Shown here: positions 37,400 to 46,838 of the stretch, in pieces
How positions within the stretch are numbered: the stretch's first letter is position 1
How the letters are laid out: every line of letters starts with the position of its first letter
DNA from: Roseospira marina
GTDB taxonomy: Bacteria; Pseudomonadota; Alphaproteobacteria; Rhodospirillales; Rhodospirillaceae
Reading direction: 5' to 3'
NCBI RefSeq assembly: GCF_014197855.1
Contig: NZ_JACIGJ010000001.1
Location: 1-64,000 of the forward strand
Length of the DNA: 64,000 bases
Translations under genes and position numbers: made by a program
The notes under the pieces: generated by a model
What the model was told of the DNA's origin: nothing
Database searches by the model: none
The model's input: the letters and a program-made list of their open reading frames with translations, nothing else

Positions 37400-38335
37400 T
37401 TGGCGTCGTCGTCCGCACAACCCATCCCCGACAGTGTTGATACTGTGCTCGACCTGCTGTCCGCGCACGACTATGTGGCCGATCGCGCCCTGTCGACCTG
37501 CGTGTTTCTGGCCCTCCGGCTCGGTCGGCCGCTGTTCCTGGAAGGCGAGGCCGGGGTCGGCAAGACCGAGATCGCCAAGGTCCTGGCGCGGGCGCTCGGC
37601 CGGCCGCTGGAGCGGTTGCAATGCTACGAGGGCCTGGATCTGGCGAGCGCGGCCTATGAATGGAACTACGCCCGCCAAATGATCGAGATCCGGTTGGCGG
37701 AGGCCGCCGGCGCCGCCGACCGGGAGCGGCTGGGCCGCGACATCTTCACCGACGCCTTCCTGATCCGCCGGCCGCTTCTGCGCGCGGTGGAGGGCGTGGA
37801 CGGGCAGGTGCCGGTGCTGCTGGTCGATGAACTCGACCGCGCCGATGAGCCATTCGAGGCCTTTCTGCTGGAGGTGCTGTCCGACTTCACGATCACCATT
37901 CCGGAACTCGGTGTGCGCGGCGGCGGGGCGGCGCCCATCGTGGTGGTGACCTCCAACCGGACCCGCGAGATTCATGACGCGCTCAAGCGGCGCTGTCTGT
38001 ATCACTGGGTCGATTATCCGGACGCAGCGCGGGAACGCGCCATCCTCCAAGCCAAGGCGCCCGGCGTCGGGGAGCGGCTGGCGGCGCAGGTGGTGGCCTT
38101 CGTGCAGGGCCTGCGCGACCAGGACCTGTTCAAGCTGCCCGGGGTGGCGGAGACGCTGGACTGGGCCAACGCCCTGATGCAGCTCGACGTCGTGGAGCTG
38201 GATCCGGCGGTGATCGACGACACCCTGGGCGTGCTGCTGAAGTACCAGGATGACATCCTGCGCATGCGCGGGTCGGAGGCTGCGCGCATCCTGTCCCAGG
38301 TCAAGGCCGAGCTGGGCCATGGCACGGCGGCCTGA
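37400..38335 (+). CDS. MoxR-family AAA+ ATPase
   Basis: The product is 311 aa, starting at a TTG at 37400 with a near-perfect ribosome site GGAGGAGGTGA four to five bases upstream. Walker A is GEAGVGKTE (residues 49-57), Walker B is VLLVDELDRAD and sensor 1 VVVTSNRTRE. MoxR ATPases act as chaperones with VWA partners. Here the partner is the CoxE-like gene, whose start lies inside this gene's end. TTG starts are rare in this window. Confidence 0.9.
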   Translation: MASSSAQPIPDSVDTVLDLLSAHDYVADRALSTCVFLALRLGRPLFLEGEAGVGKTEIAKVLARALGRPLERLQCYEGLDLASAAYEWNYARQMIEIRLAEAAGAADRERLGRDIFTDAFLIRRPLLRAVEGVDGQVPVLLVDELDRADEPFEAFLLEVLSDFTITIPELGVRGGGAAPIVVVTSNRTREIHDALKRRCLYHWVDYPDAARERAILQAKAPGVGERLAAQVVAFVQGLRDQDLFKLPGVAETLDWANALMQLDVVELDPAVIDDTLGVLLKYQDDILRMRGSEAARILSQVKAELGHGTAA

Positions 38336-39575
38336 CACCGAGGGGCACGCGCCGGGCGCCGGGGGCCGGCTGCCGGACAACGTTCTGCACTTCGTGCGGA
38401 CCCTGCGCGCGGCCGGGATGCGGGTCGGGCCGGGGGATACGCTGGCGGCGTTGCGGGCCGTTGAGGCCGTTGGGCTCGGCAACCGTGAGGACTTCCGGGC
38501 CGCCCTCGCGGCCGTGCTGGTCAAGCGGCGCCAGGACCGCGCGCTGTTCGACGAGGCGTTTCACATCTTCTGGTCCGACCCGGATATTCTGGGGCGGCTG
38601 ATGGGCCTGCTGCTGCCCCGGCTGCGCACGCCGGGGGAGGACGACGGCGGCTCCAAGCGGTTGCGCGACGCGCTCGGGTCACCTCCACCGCCGCCCGCGC
38701 CGGAGGCGGAGCCGAAAACCGAGGAACAGCGCATCACCGTCGACCTCGACTGGTCGGACCAGGAGCGCCTGGGCGCGATGGATTTCGACAAGATGGGCGC
38801 GGAGGAGTTCCGCCGGGTTCAGCGCCTGATCGACGCCCTGCGGCTGCCCGACCTGCGGGTGCGCAGCCGGCGCCACGCGCCGGATCCGCACGGGCCGCGC
38901 GTGGACCTGAGGGCGTCTCTGCGGGCCGGGTTGCGCAGCGGCGGCGACATTATGCCCCTCCGGCGCACCGCGCCGGAGCCCCGGCCGCCGACCATCGTCG
39001 CCCTGTGCGACATCAGCGGGTCGATGGACCGCTACGCCCGCGTCTTCCTGCGGCTGATGCATGGCCTTGCCAACCGGGAGCCGCGCTTTCACGGTTTCGT
39101 GTTCGGCACCCGCCTAACCAACATCACCCGGCCCTTGCGCGACCGCGACCCGGACATCGCCATGGCCGCCGCGTCCGCCGCCATGCCGGACTGGGCGGGC
39201 GGTACGCGGATCGGCGATTGTCTGGCCGACTTCAACCGGCTCTGGTCGCGCCGCGTGCTGGGGCAGGGGGCCCTTGTGCTCTTGATGACGGACGGGCTGG
39301 ATCAGGCCGACGCCGAGGGGCTGGCGCGGCCCATGGAACGGCTGCACAAGTCGTGTCGGCGCCTGATCTGGCTGAACCCTTTGCTGCGCTGGGACGGGTT
39401 CCAGCCCAAGGCCGCCGGGGTGCGGGCGATCCTGCCCCATGTGGATGACTTCCGGCCGGTGCATTCCCTCGACAGTCTCGATCAGCTCATCACGGTGCTG
39501 TCCGACCATGCAGCGGGTCACCGCCCGCGCCGGTTGGAGGCCGCGCGGGTCTGGCGAGAGGCCTTGGCGTGGTGA
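38319..39575 (+). CDS. VWA-domain protein, CoxE-like
   Basis: The product is 418 aa from the ATG at 38319, overlapping the MoxR stop. The N-terminal part (NVLHFVRTLRAAGMRVGPGD) matches the CoxE family. The C-terminal von Willebrand domain has the metal-ion-dependent adhesion site (IVALCDISGSMDRYARVF and ALVLLMTDGLD). MoxR/CoxE pairs help mature metalloenzymes such as Mo-hydroxylases, but no such enzyme is adjacent, so the client is unknown. Confidence 0.88.
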   Translation: MARRPDTEGHAPGAGGRLPDNVLHFVRTLRAAGMRVGPGDTLAALRAVEAVGLGNREDFRAALAAVLVKRRQDRALFDEAFHIFWSDPDILGRLMGLLLPRLRTPGEDDGGSKRLRDALGSPPPPPAPEAEPKTEEQRITVDLDWSDQERLGAMDFDKMGAEEFRRVQRLIDALRLPDLRVRSRRHAPDPHGPRVDLRASLRAGLRSGGDIMPLRRTAPEPRPPTIVALCDISGSMDRYARVFLRLMHGLANREPRFHGFVFGTRLTNITRPLRDRDPDIAMAAASAAMPDWAGGTRIGDCLADFNRLWSRRVLGQGALVLLMTDGLDQADAEGLARPMERLHKSCRRLIWLNPLLRWDGFQPKAAGVRAILPHVDDFRPVHSLDSLDQLITVLSDHAAGHRPRRLEAARVWREALAW

Positions 39576-39582
39576 GGGCCGC

Positions 39583-40500
39583 ATGTTGAGGAAATACGCC
39601 TATCTCGTGGCCTTGGCCCGTGAAAAGCACTTCGGGCGCGCGGCGGCGGCGTGTCATGTCTCCCAGCCCACCCTGTCGAACGCCATGCGCCAGCTTGAGG
39701 CCGCGCTGGGCGTACCCATTGTGGAGCGCGGGCCGGCCTTTCGCGGGTTTACGCCCGACGGCGAGACCGTGCTGACCCACGCTCGGCGCATGCTTGCCGA
39801 GCAGGAGGCCCTGACCCAGACTCTGCGGGATCGCAGCGGCGGGCTGAGCGGCACGGCGCGACTGGGGGTGATCCCCACGGCGCTGCCGGCGGTGCCCGAT
39901 GTGCTGGCGCCGTTCGCGGCGCGGCATCCGGCGGTCCGGTTCGTGGTGCACTCGATGAGCTCGCGCGAGATCGAACGCGGCCTGAACACCTACGACCTGG
40001 ATGCCGGCCTCACGTATCTGGACAACGAACCGCTGCCCGATGTGCGTCGCGCGACCCTGTATGTGGAAACGCCTTTGTTCCTGTGCCGCCGCGACACCGC
40101 CGTGCTGCCCGACGGGCCGGGTCGCATCACCTGGGCGGATGCCGCTGCCCATCCGCTGTGTCTGCTGACCCCGGACATGCAGAACCGGCGCATCACGGAG
40201 GCGGCGTTCCGGACCGCCGGGGTGACGGTGGCGCCGGCGGTGGAAACGAACTCTCTCATCAATCTTTACGCCCTGGTCCGTCACGGCCCGTGGGCGAGCA
40301 TCGCCCCGTCGCGCCTGCCGGAGGCGATGCGGGATGACCCCGCGCTGCTGGCCGTGCCCCTGGTCGAACCGGACGTTCGGCATGCGGTCGGGCTGGTCTA
40401 TGCGGATCGCGACCCACCGGCGTCGCTGGTTCAGGCGTTGGCTGCTACGGTCAGCTCCGTGGTGGGTCCTGCAGGGGCGCGGGGTCTGTCCCGCGCATAA
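39583..40500 (+). CDS. LysR-family transcriptional regulator
   Basis: The product is 305 aa from the ATG at 39583, 7 bases after the CoxE stop. The N-terminal winged helix-turn-helix is clear (LVALAREKHFGRAAAACHVS, QPTLSNAMRQLEAALGVPIV). The effector domain follows from LSGTARLGVIPTALPAVPDV. Its position directly behind the MoxR/CoxE pair suggests it may control that pair; the ligand is unknown. Confidence 0.92.
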   Translation: MLRKYAYLVALAREKHFGRAAAACHVSQPTLSNAMRQLEAALGVPIVERGPAFRGFTPDGETVLTHARRMLAEQEALTQTLRDRSGGLSGTARLGVIPTALPAVPDVLAPFAARHPAVRFVVHSMSSREIERGLNTYDLDAGLTYLDNEPLPDVRRATLYVETPLFLCRRDTAVLPDGPGRITWADAAAHPLCLLTPDMQNRRITEAAFRTAGVTVAPAVETNSLINLYALVRHGPWASIAPSRLPEAMRDDPALLAVPLVEPDVRHAVGLVYADRDPPASLVQALAATVSSVVGPAGARGLSRA

Positions 40501-40633
40501 ACGCGCGGTTGCGTTCCGGCGCCGATCGATCACTTGCGGGCTTTGTGCGGGACCCTTTAGGCTTCGGGGCCATCGCGGACCGGGCGATCATTCCGTCGCG
40601 CGAACGCTTCACCACACCAGGGAGGCCCCCACC

Positions 40634-41302
40634 ATGAGCGAGAAGCCCCGCTTCGCCGTGCTGTTGTCCGGATGCGGCGTCTACGACGGCGCCGAAATCC
40701 ATGAAAGTGTGCTGACCCTGCTGGCGATCGACCGCCAGGGCGGCCGCTATCGGTGCTTCGCCCCCGACATCCCGCAGATGCACGTCATCGACCACAAGAC
40801 AGGCGATCCCGTCGCGGGCGAGACCCGCAATGCCCTGACGGAAGCGGCCCGCATCGCGCGCGGCGAGATCGACGATGTGGCCGTGTTCGACCCATCGGAC
40901 TTCGATGCGCTGATCCTGCCGGGGGGATTCGGGGCCGCGAAGAATTTCTGCACCTTTGCGGTGGACGGGCCGGAGTGCACGGTCGATGAAAACATCGAAG
41001 CCGTCATCAAATCCGCCCACGCCAAGGGCCTGCCTATCGGGGCGCTGTGCATCTCGCCGGCCCTGATCGCGCGGGTGCTGGGGGATGTGACCCTGACCAT
41101 CGGGTCGAACGCCGGCGTGGCCGAGGCGATCGGGGCCATGGGCGCCACCCACAAGACCACGACGCACACCGAAATCGTGGTGGACGAGGCGCACAAGCTG
41201 GTCACCAGTCCGTGCTACATGCTGGACGCTACGGTCTCGCAAATCGCCGACGGGGCCGACAATGCGGTGCGCGCCCTGATGGGCATGATCACCAAAGGCT
41301 AG
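40634..41302 (+). CDS. elbB: Isoprenoid biosynthesis-associated glyoxalase ElbB
   Basis: The product is 222 aa, DJ-1/PfpI superfamily. VLLSGCGVYDGAEIHESVLT is the ElbB opening, LILPGGFGAAKNFCTFA and PIGALCISPALIARVLG carry the nucleophile elbow Cys, and TTTHTEIVVDEAHKLVTSPC ends the core. It is thought to have glyoxalase activity. Start at 40634 after GGAGG. Confidence 0.92.
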   Translation: MSEKPRFAVLLSGCGVYDGAEIHESVLTLLAIDRQGGRYRCFAPDIPQMHVIDHKTGDPVAGETRNALTEAARIARGEIDDVAVFDPSDFDALILPGGFGAAKNFCTFAVDGPECTVDENIEAVIKSAHAKGLPIGALCISPALIARVLGDVTLTIGSNAGVAEAIGAMGATHKTTTHTEIVVDEAHKLVTSPCYMLDATVSQIADGADNAVRALMGMITKG

Positions 41303-41603
41303 AGCCGGTCGGCCAACGCCTTCACCAAAGGGCGCACGTCTTTTGCATGTGCTCCGCATCGTGCGCCGGCCCGGTCCCGCATAGGAATCGAGCCGGCGCC
41401 TTCCCGTATTCAGCCCACCGGGGCGGACGCCGCCGATCCGCGGTTCGAGAATGCGGTCCTGGAGGTTTTCGAGACCTGCAATGCGTGTGGTTGGGGCGGG
41501 CCGGTGGAATCAAGCGATGGATCTTTAACCTTGATTAAGGCCTTCTCTCGTAGAATTGTACCCCTGTGTGTCATCGGTCGCGGCGTGGGGCAGGGAGACG
41601 GTT
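41303..41603. other. Intergenic region before the chemoreceptor gene
   Basis: About 300 bases with no supported gene. An AT-richer segment (about 41518-41560) just before the chemoreceptor is the likely promoter. GGGAG precedes the start at 41604. No clear flagellar sigma-28 promoter was seen. Confidence 0.35.
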
Positions 41604-43553
41604 ATGAGAAACCTTGGTATCCAGGCGAGGATTCTCCTGCTCGCGGGCGTCGGAATTGGGCTTTCCCTTATTTTATGTGGTCTTTTCTTCTGGACGTTGC
41701 AGGCCCTTCAGTCAGCGGATCAGACACTTGACGAGTATCGACAGCTCAATGCGCATTCTCAGGCTCTGACGGATACAACCTTAGAGATGCGTCGCGCCGA
41801 GGCGGATTTCCTGCTGCGACGGGATCCCCTTTACGCTGAGGCGGTGCGGTCTGCTGTGACGGCGGCGCGCGAGGAGGTGCAAACCCTGACGGCCCACCCA
41901 CAAGCCGCGGCTATCCGCGACGATGTGGATGCCGTTGAAGTCGGATTGACCGAGTACGCGGGGGTGTTCGACCGCCTGACGACGCTGATGACCGAGGCGG
42001 GCCTCGATGAGAACGCGGGCGCGCAAGGGACACTCCGCGCCGCCGTTCATGAGGCGGAGGATGTGCTGGAGGAAACCGACGCCAGTCGGGACCTCGTGGT
42101 GTCCATGCTGATGCTGCGGCGGCATGAAAAGGATTTCCTGCTGCGCGGGGACCCGAAGTATCTGGAGCGGGCCGAAACCGAGTACCAGACCTTCCTGGAC
42201 ACTCTTGCCGCGGATCCTGGCGCGCCGCAGGGCCGCATCCGGGATGTCATGGAAACCTATATTGTGGCGCTGCGTGCCATGGTCCAGGCGCGCTTGGAGG
42301 TGGTTGAGGCGGACGCACGACTCAATGAAACGTATGATGCGTTCGCGCCGTCCATCGGGCGGATCGGCGAGTACGGCGCCGCGAAGGCCCGGGAGCAGGG
42401 CGCGTTGCGGGAGGCGCTGGGGTCGCGGGTGAAGCTGGCGGTGGCCGTGCTGGCGCTGATCGGGCTGGCCGTGGCCGCCGTGGTCGCGTTCGTCATTGCC
42501 CGCGCGACCATAGGCCCCATCCGGGCGATAACGCAGGTCATGGTTCAATTGAGCGCGGGCCGGCGTGATGTGGCGGTCCCCTTCACGGACCTGCGCAATG
42601 AACTCGGCCACATGGCCCAGGCGGTGGAAACGTTTAAGGCCGGCCTGATCGAGGCGGAGCGGCTCCAGCAAAGCGCGCTGGATACCGCAAAGGCCGATGT
42701 CGAACGCGCGCGCCGCCGCGATGAGACCGTCGCTCAGTACGACACCCAGGCCAGCGCCCTCATGGCGCGCGTTCAGACGACGGTGGAGCGGGTCCATGGG
42801 GCCGCCCAGAAGCTGGAAGCTGCGGCGACCCGATCCGGGGAGCGTGGATCCGCGGTGGCGAGCGCGGCGACCGAGGCCGCAACCAACATTCAGACCGTTG
42901 CGTCGGCCACGGACGAACTGTCGGCCACAACCGGTGAAATCAGCGCGCGGGTGCAGGACTCATCGGGCCTGTCCCGCAGGGCGGTGGACGCCATCGGCGC
43001 GGCCCGCCAGACCGTTGATCGCCTTCAGGACACGGCGGACAATATCGGGACGGTGGTGGCCCTGATTCAGGCCATCGCCGCGCAGACCAACCTGCTGGCC
43101 CTGAACGCGACCATCGAGGCGGCGCGCGCGGGCGAGGCCGGCCGGGGGTTCGCGGTGGTCGCCGGCGAGGTGAAGGATCTCGCCAGCCAGACCGGTCGCG
43201 CCACGGGGGACATCCAGGCGCAGGTCGAAGGCATCCAGGGTATCACGCGCACGGTCGCCGAGAGCATTGGGCAATCGACCAAGGAAATCGAGCAACTGAG
43301 CGAAGTGGTCGGCTCTATTGCGGCCGCCGTTGAGCAGCAGAACGCGGCAACCCAGGAGATCGCTCGCAATGTGCGGGAGGTCGCGGGGGCCAACGACGTG
43401 GTGACGGAGAGCATGTCGGCCGTCCGCGACGATACCGAGGCCACATGGGATCTGGCGGTCGATCTGTCGTCGGCGGCGGACGACCTCAAGGAAGAGGCCG
43501 GCACGATGCACACCGAAACCGACCGCTTCCTGACCACCATTCGGTCCATTTGA
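41604..43553 (+). CDS. Methyl-accepting chemotaxis protein with helical periplasmic sensor
   Basis: The product is 649 aa. TM1 is at about residues 9-31 and TM2 at about 275-296 ([20 protein letters not shown]). Between them lies a long all-helical periplasmic domain of the helical-bimodular type, with [14 protein letters not shown] repeated as [20 protein letters not shown] region follows TM2, then the cytoplasmic signalling hairpin with [20 protein letters not shown] at the tip. Its ligand is unknown; HBM receptors often bind organic acids. The C-terminus lacks a CheR-binding pentapeptide. It is an orphan receptor with no che genes nearby. Confidence 0.93.
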   Translation: MRNLGIQARILLLAGVGIGLSLILCGLFFWTLQALQSADQTLDEYRQLNAHSQALTDTTLEMRRAEADFLLRRDPLYAEAVRSAVTAAREEVQTLTAHPQAAAIRDDVDAVEVGLTEYAGVFDRLTTLMTEAGLDENAGAQGTLRAAVHEAEDVLEETDASRDLVVSMLMLRRHEKDFLLRGDPKYLERAETEYQTFLDTLAADPGAPQGRIRDVMETYIVALRAMVQARLEVVEADARLNETYDAFAPSIGRIGEYGAAKAREQGALREALGSRVKLAVAVLALIGLAVAAVVAFVIARATIGPIRAITQVMVQLSAGRRDVAVPFTDLRNELGHMAQAVETFKAGLIEAERLQQSALDTAKADVERARRRDETVAQYDTQASALMARVQTTVERVHGAAQKLEAAATRSGERGSAVASAATEAATNIQTVASATDELSATTGEISARVQDSSGLSRRAVDAIGAARQTVDRLQDTADNIGTVVALIQAIAAQTNLLALNATIEAARAGEAGRGFAVVAGEVKDLASQTGRATGDIQAQVEGIQGITRTVAESIGQSTKEIEQLSEVVGSIAAAVEQQNAATQEIARNVREVAGANDVVTESMSAVRDDTEATWDLAVDLSSAADDLKEEAGTMHTETDRFLTTIRSI

Positions 43554-43607
43554 CCGACGCTTGAGCCGTTGGGGCGGGGCGCTGGCCGCGGCCGCGGCCG
43601 CGGCCCA

Positions 43608-44387
43608 TCAGGTGTCGGCCCGGGTGCCGCGCATGGTCTCCAACCGATCCAGCGCGGCCGAGATCAGCGCGTCCGTCACGGGGACCGCGTCCACCGTGCG
43701 TCCGACGAGGGATGCACATAGATTGAGGGCCGCTAGGGGCGTCGCGTGCGCGTTCCGCAAGGCGTTCCACGCCGGGCCTCCCCCCGCCGCCAGATCGTGC
43801 AGCACCGCGGGACTGGCCATGCCCACCGTCTCGATCAGCGGGAAGTTGGCCACGCCGTGCAGGTGGGTGAGCAGCTTTGGTCCGATGAACTGCGGGGGGG
43901 TGCGATCAGGGGCGGCGCGCTCCAGAAGCTGGCGCGAGACGTGGATCAGGAACGGCAATACCGGATCATCGGGACCGAACACGCAGACGGCGTTGTGCAC
44001 ATGGCGCCGCAGCCGATGGCCCTGCCCGGAGGGATGCGGCTCCACCCAGACCTCACGTCCCAGCGCGTGTGTGGTGGTCACAGCCAGATCAAGGGCGCCC
44101 GGGTCGATCACGACGACGTCCGCGTCCAGCCACGCCACCCGGTCCCAAGCGCCCGTGGCGAGTTCGTCGCGGATCCACAGCAGACGGGCGAGGTCCGCCC
44201 GCACGGCACCCCGGCCTTCGGTGCGGGGCAGGACGCCCGATGGGAGTCGGTCGAACAGGGTGTCGCCTTCAAAGCGCCATATGTGGCCCCGTTCTTCGGC
44301 CCATGCGCGCACTGAGTCGATACACCGTGGCACCCAGGGCCGCACAACCGGACCGTGCGACTGCACCACAAGCAGGCGTGTTGTCAT
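43608..44387 (-). CDS. Glycosyltransferase-like protein with DxD motif
   Basis: The product is 259 aa from the ATG at 44387. It opens with MTTRLLVVQSHGP and contains WLDADVVV (D88-A-D90), a DxD metal/nucleotide-sugar motif, followed by a region with PQFIGPKLLTHLHG that may carry the acceptor site. No signal peptide is visible. It resembles small GT-A proteins of unknown acceptor. Downstream of the carbonic anhydrase gene by 12 bases, so possibly co-transcribed with it. Confidence 0.6.
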   Translation of the reverse strand: MTTRLLVVQSHGPVVRPWVPRCIDSVRAWAEERGHIWRFEGDTLFDRLPSGVLPRTEGRGAVRADLARLLWIRDELATGAWDRVAWLDADVVVIDPGALDLAVTTTHALGREVWVEPHPSGQGHRLRRHVHNAVCVFGPDDPVLPFLIHVSRQLLERAAPDRTPPQFIGPKLLTHLHGVANFPLIETVGMASPAVLHDLAAGGGPAWNALRNAHATPLAALNLCASLVGRTVDAVPVTDALISAALDRLETMRGTRADT

Positions 44388-44398
44388 GGTAGGGCGGT

Positions 44399-44938
44399 CT
44401 ATTCGGCCGCGCGCCGGGTCAGGTCTTCGCGGTACTCGCGCCCCAGGGCGGCATAATGCTCCGCCTGCGCCGGCCAGCCCGCCGTATCCTCGTCGGTCAG
44501 GGGGCGTTTGAGCTTGGCTGGGCTGCCGGCCCACAACTCGCCGGCCTTGACCCGCTTGCCCGGGGTGACGAGCGCGCCGGCGGCGACCATGGCACCGCTC
44601 TCGATCACGCAGCCGTCCATGACCACGGCGCCCATGCCGATGAAGCAGCCGTCTTCCAACGTGCAAGCGTGGATCAGCGCCTTGTGGCCGATCGTGATGC
44701 CGTCGCCGATGTAGGTGCCGAACCGACCCTTGGTGACGTGAATGACCGTGCCGTCCTGAATGTTGGTGTCGGCGCCAATGCGGATTTCGTGCACGTCGCC
44801 CCGGATGGCGCAGCCGAACCAGACGCTCGATCCCGGGCCGATGACGACATCGCCGATGACTGAGGCGCCCGGCGCGACGAAGGCGTCCGGCGCGATGGTC
44901 GGCCAGACCCCCCGGTACGGCATAAGAATCGGGCTCAT
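44399..44938 (-). CDS. Gamma-class carbonic anhydrase-like protein
   Basis: The product is 179 aa from the ATG at 44938. Left-handed beta-helix hexapeptides run throughout (APGASVIGDVVIGPGSSVWF, IRIGADTNIQDGTVIHV). The metal histidines are in DGTVIHVT and IGHKALIHACTL. These proteins hydrate CO2 or act as acyltransferase relatives (PaaY/CaiE). Together with argC upstream, a housekeeping CO2/bicarbonate role is plausible but not shown. Confidence 0.88.
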   Translation of the reverse strand: MSPILMPYRGVWPTIAPDAFVAPGASVIGDVVIGPGSSVWFGCAIRGDVHEIRIGADTNIQDGTVIHVTKGRFGTYIGDGITIGHKALIHACTLEDGCFIGMGAVVMDGCVIESGAMVAAGALVTPGKRVKAGELWAGSPAKLKRPLTDEDTAGWPAQAEHYAALGREYREDLTRRAAE

Positions 44939-45015
44939 GGCGGGATCTCCAAGGCTTGTAGAACCGTCCGGCGTGGCGCGCCGGTTGTCTTCCATGTTGG
45001 GTCCGGATCGCCGGA

Positions 45016-45040
45016 CCCCAACCCCCGTTCGGGGGTGGGG
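45016..45040 (-). terminator. C/G-rich hairpin after argC
   Basis: CCCCAACCCCC (45016-45026) pairs with GGGGGTGGGGG downstream (45031-45041) around the loop GTTC. It lies about 17 bases beyond the argC stop on the transcribed strand. No T-run follows, so it may be a weak terminator or a stabilising structure. Confidence 0.45.
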
Positions 45041-45057
45041 GCGGTCGTGCGCCCTGT

Positions 45058-46101
45058 TTAAGGGAACATGGGGTACTGGGAGAGGCCGTCGGTCTCGGGC
45101 AGGCCCATCATGACGTTCATGTTCTGCACCGCCTGACCGGCCGCGCCCTTCACGAGATTGTCGATGGCCGAGACCAGGATCACGCGGCCGGGCACGCGGT
45201 CGTTCACCGCGCCGATCAGACAGAGGTTGGAGCCGCGCACATGGCGGGTGTGCGGGGTGGTGCCCTCCGGCAGGATCTTCACGAACGGCTCGCCCTTGTA
45301 GCGCACGGCCAGTTTCGCCAGCAGGGTGGCGGCGTCGGCGTTCTCGTGCGCCTGGACGTACATGGTGCACAGGATGCCCCGGTTCATGGGCATCAGGTGC
45401 GGCGTGAAGCTGGCCATCACGGACCGTCCGGCGGCGCGGGACAGGGCCTGTTCGATCTCCGGACTGTGGCGGTGGCTGGCGACCCCATAGGCGTGGATGC
45501 CCTCGGACACCTCGCCATGCAGCAGGCCTTCCTTGGCGCTCCGGCCGGCGCCGGACACACCGGATTTGGCGTCGATGATGATGCCGTCCGGATCGATCAG
45601 GCCGGACTCGATCAGCGGCACCAGGGCCAGATGCGGGCCGGTGGGGTAGCAGCCGGGGTTGGCGACCAGACGGGCGGCGGCGACCTCCGGCCGCGCCAGT
45701 TCGGTCAGGCCGTAAACGGCGCTTTTCTGAAGCTCCGGTGCCTTGTGCGGGCCGCCGTACCACTGGGCGTAGACGTCGACGTCGGCGAGCCGGAAGTCGG
45801 CGGACAGATCGACGATCTTCAGGTGGTCCGGCAAGGCCGCGATGACGCTTTGTGTCGTGGCGTGGGGCAGGCAGCAGAACACCACGTCCACGCCGGACCA
45901 GTCGGTGACGTCGTCGATGGCGACCAGTGGCGGCGCGGGCACATGGGCCAGATGCGGGAATACGGCGCCGAGGGTCTGCCCGGCGCGTCGGTCCGCCGTC
46001 AGGATCGCAAGCTGCGCCCGGCTGTGCGTGCCGAGCAGGCGGATCAGTTCGGCTCCGGTATAGCCGCTGGCTCCGAGAATGGCGATCCGGATCGGGTCTG
46101 A
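45058..46101 (-). CDS. argC: N-acetyl-gamma-glutamyl-phosphate reductase
   Basis: The product is 347 aa from the ATG at 46101 (MSDPIRIAILGASGYTGAEL). It makes N-acetylglutamate semialdehyde in arginine synthesis. The NADP motif GASGYTGAELIRLL is at the start and the catalytic Cys is in ANPGCYPTGPHLAL. KSGVSGAGRSAKEGLL and VRGSNLCLIG are further family motifs. Single gene between nifQ and the carbonic anhydrase; not part of nif. Confidence 0.95.
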   Translation of the reverse strand, partial: SDPIRIAILGASGYTGAELIRLLGTHSRAQLAILTADRRAGQTLGAVFPHLAHVPAPPLVAIDDVTDWSGVDVVFCCLPHATTQSVIAALPDHLKIVDLSADFRLADVDVYAQWYGGPHKAPELQKSAVYGLTELARPEVAAARLVANPGCYPTGPHLALVPLIESGLIDPDGIIIDAKSGVSGAGRSAKEGLLHGEVSEGIHAYGVASHRHSPEIEQALSRAAGRSVMASFTPHLMPMNRGILCTMYVQAHENADAATLLAKLAVRYKGEPFVKILPEGTTPHTRHVRGSNLCLIGAVNDRVPGRVILVSAIDNLVKGAAGQAVQNMNVMMGLPETDGLSQYPMFP

Positions 46102-46175
46102 CATGAGTTGCGCGCCTCCTGATTGGCATCGAGGAAGCGCCACAATGCCTCATCCCCGCGTCCGTCTCAAGGTGG

Positions 46176-46203
46176 CCCCCAACCCGGGCGCGGGATCTGG
46201 GGG
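46176..46203 (-). terminator. Possible terminator ending the nifEN operon
   Basis: CCCCC (46176-46180), two bases, CCCG, loop GGCG, CGGG, four bases and GGGGG form an interrupted GC stem just beyond the nifQ stop on the leftward strand. It could end the nifE-to-nifQ transcript before argC. The internal loop and missing T-run make it tentative. Confidence 0.4.
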
Positions 46204-46216
46204 GGAGGCGGGAGGA

Positions 46217-46768
46217 TCAGGCCGCGAAGCAGAGGTGATAGTCCTCGCAAATCTGGCAGTTGGGTGCCTTGCACAGGAGAACGCCCTCCTGCTCGCACAT
46301 GGTCCGGTAAAAGAATTTCTTCCAGCGCATGCCCGGGTTCTTTGCGGCCAGGGGCGCGAAATGGCGCGCCATGAGCTGGCTGAGTTCGTCGCGGTCGCGC
46401 AGGCCGAGGTCTTCCCACAGGTGGGATTCGCCAAGGGACCGGCGGGCGATGATGCGGGCGAACCAGCGGGCCACGGCGGGGTCGCCGTCGGGTGTGCGGT
46501 TGTCGTACAGCAGGGCGCGCAGGTCGGGTTCCTCGGGCGCATCGGCCTTCGGACCCTCCCACAACGGAAGAACGTCGAGAAGCGCGGCGGCGTGCGGAAA
46601 CTGAGAGTCCATCAGCCGGGAGAGATCGGACAAGGACAAGCCCATCGTGTCTGTCAGCAGTTGTTCGGGCGGCGCGAACCCCGAAACGATCACGCATGCC
46701 AGGACGTGGCGATCAAATGGATCGCCCGTGTCGCCGGCCATCAGCCGGTCGTAGAGGTTCTCGGCCAT
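46217..46768 (-). CDS. nifQ: Molybdenum donor protein NifQ
   Basis: The product is 183 aa from the ATG at 46768. The C-terminal cysteine motif C166-x4-C171-x2-C174-x5-C180 is the NifQ signature, binding an Fe-Mo-S cluster that supplies Mo to FeMo-cofactor. DPFDRHVLACVIV and LGLRDRDELSQLMARHFAPL are conserved. Last gene of the nifEN operon. Confidence 0.95.
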   Translation of the reverse strand: MAENLYDRLMAGDTGDPFDRHVLACVIVSGFAPPEQLLTDTMGLSLSDLSRLMDSQFPHAAALLDVLPLWEGPKADAPEEPDLRALLYDNRTPDGDPAVARWFARIIARRSLGESHLWEDLGLRDRDELSQLMARHFAPLAAKNPGMRWKKFFYRTMCEQEGVLLCKAPNCQICEDYHLCFAA

Positions 46769-46838
46769 TGTCTTGCCTCCCCAGCCCGTCCAGGCCGTCG
46801 CAGAGCGCGGCCGGGATCGGGTCCGTTCCGTGCGTCCG

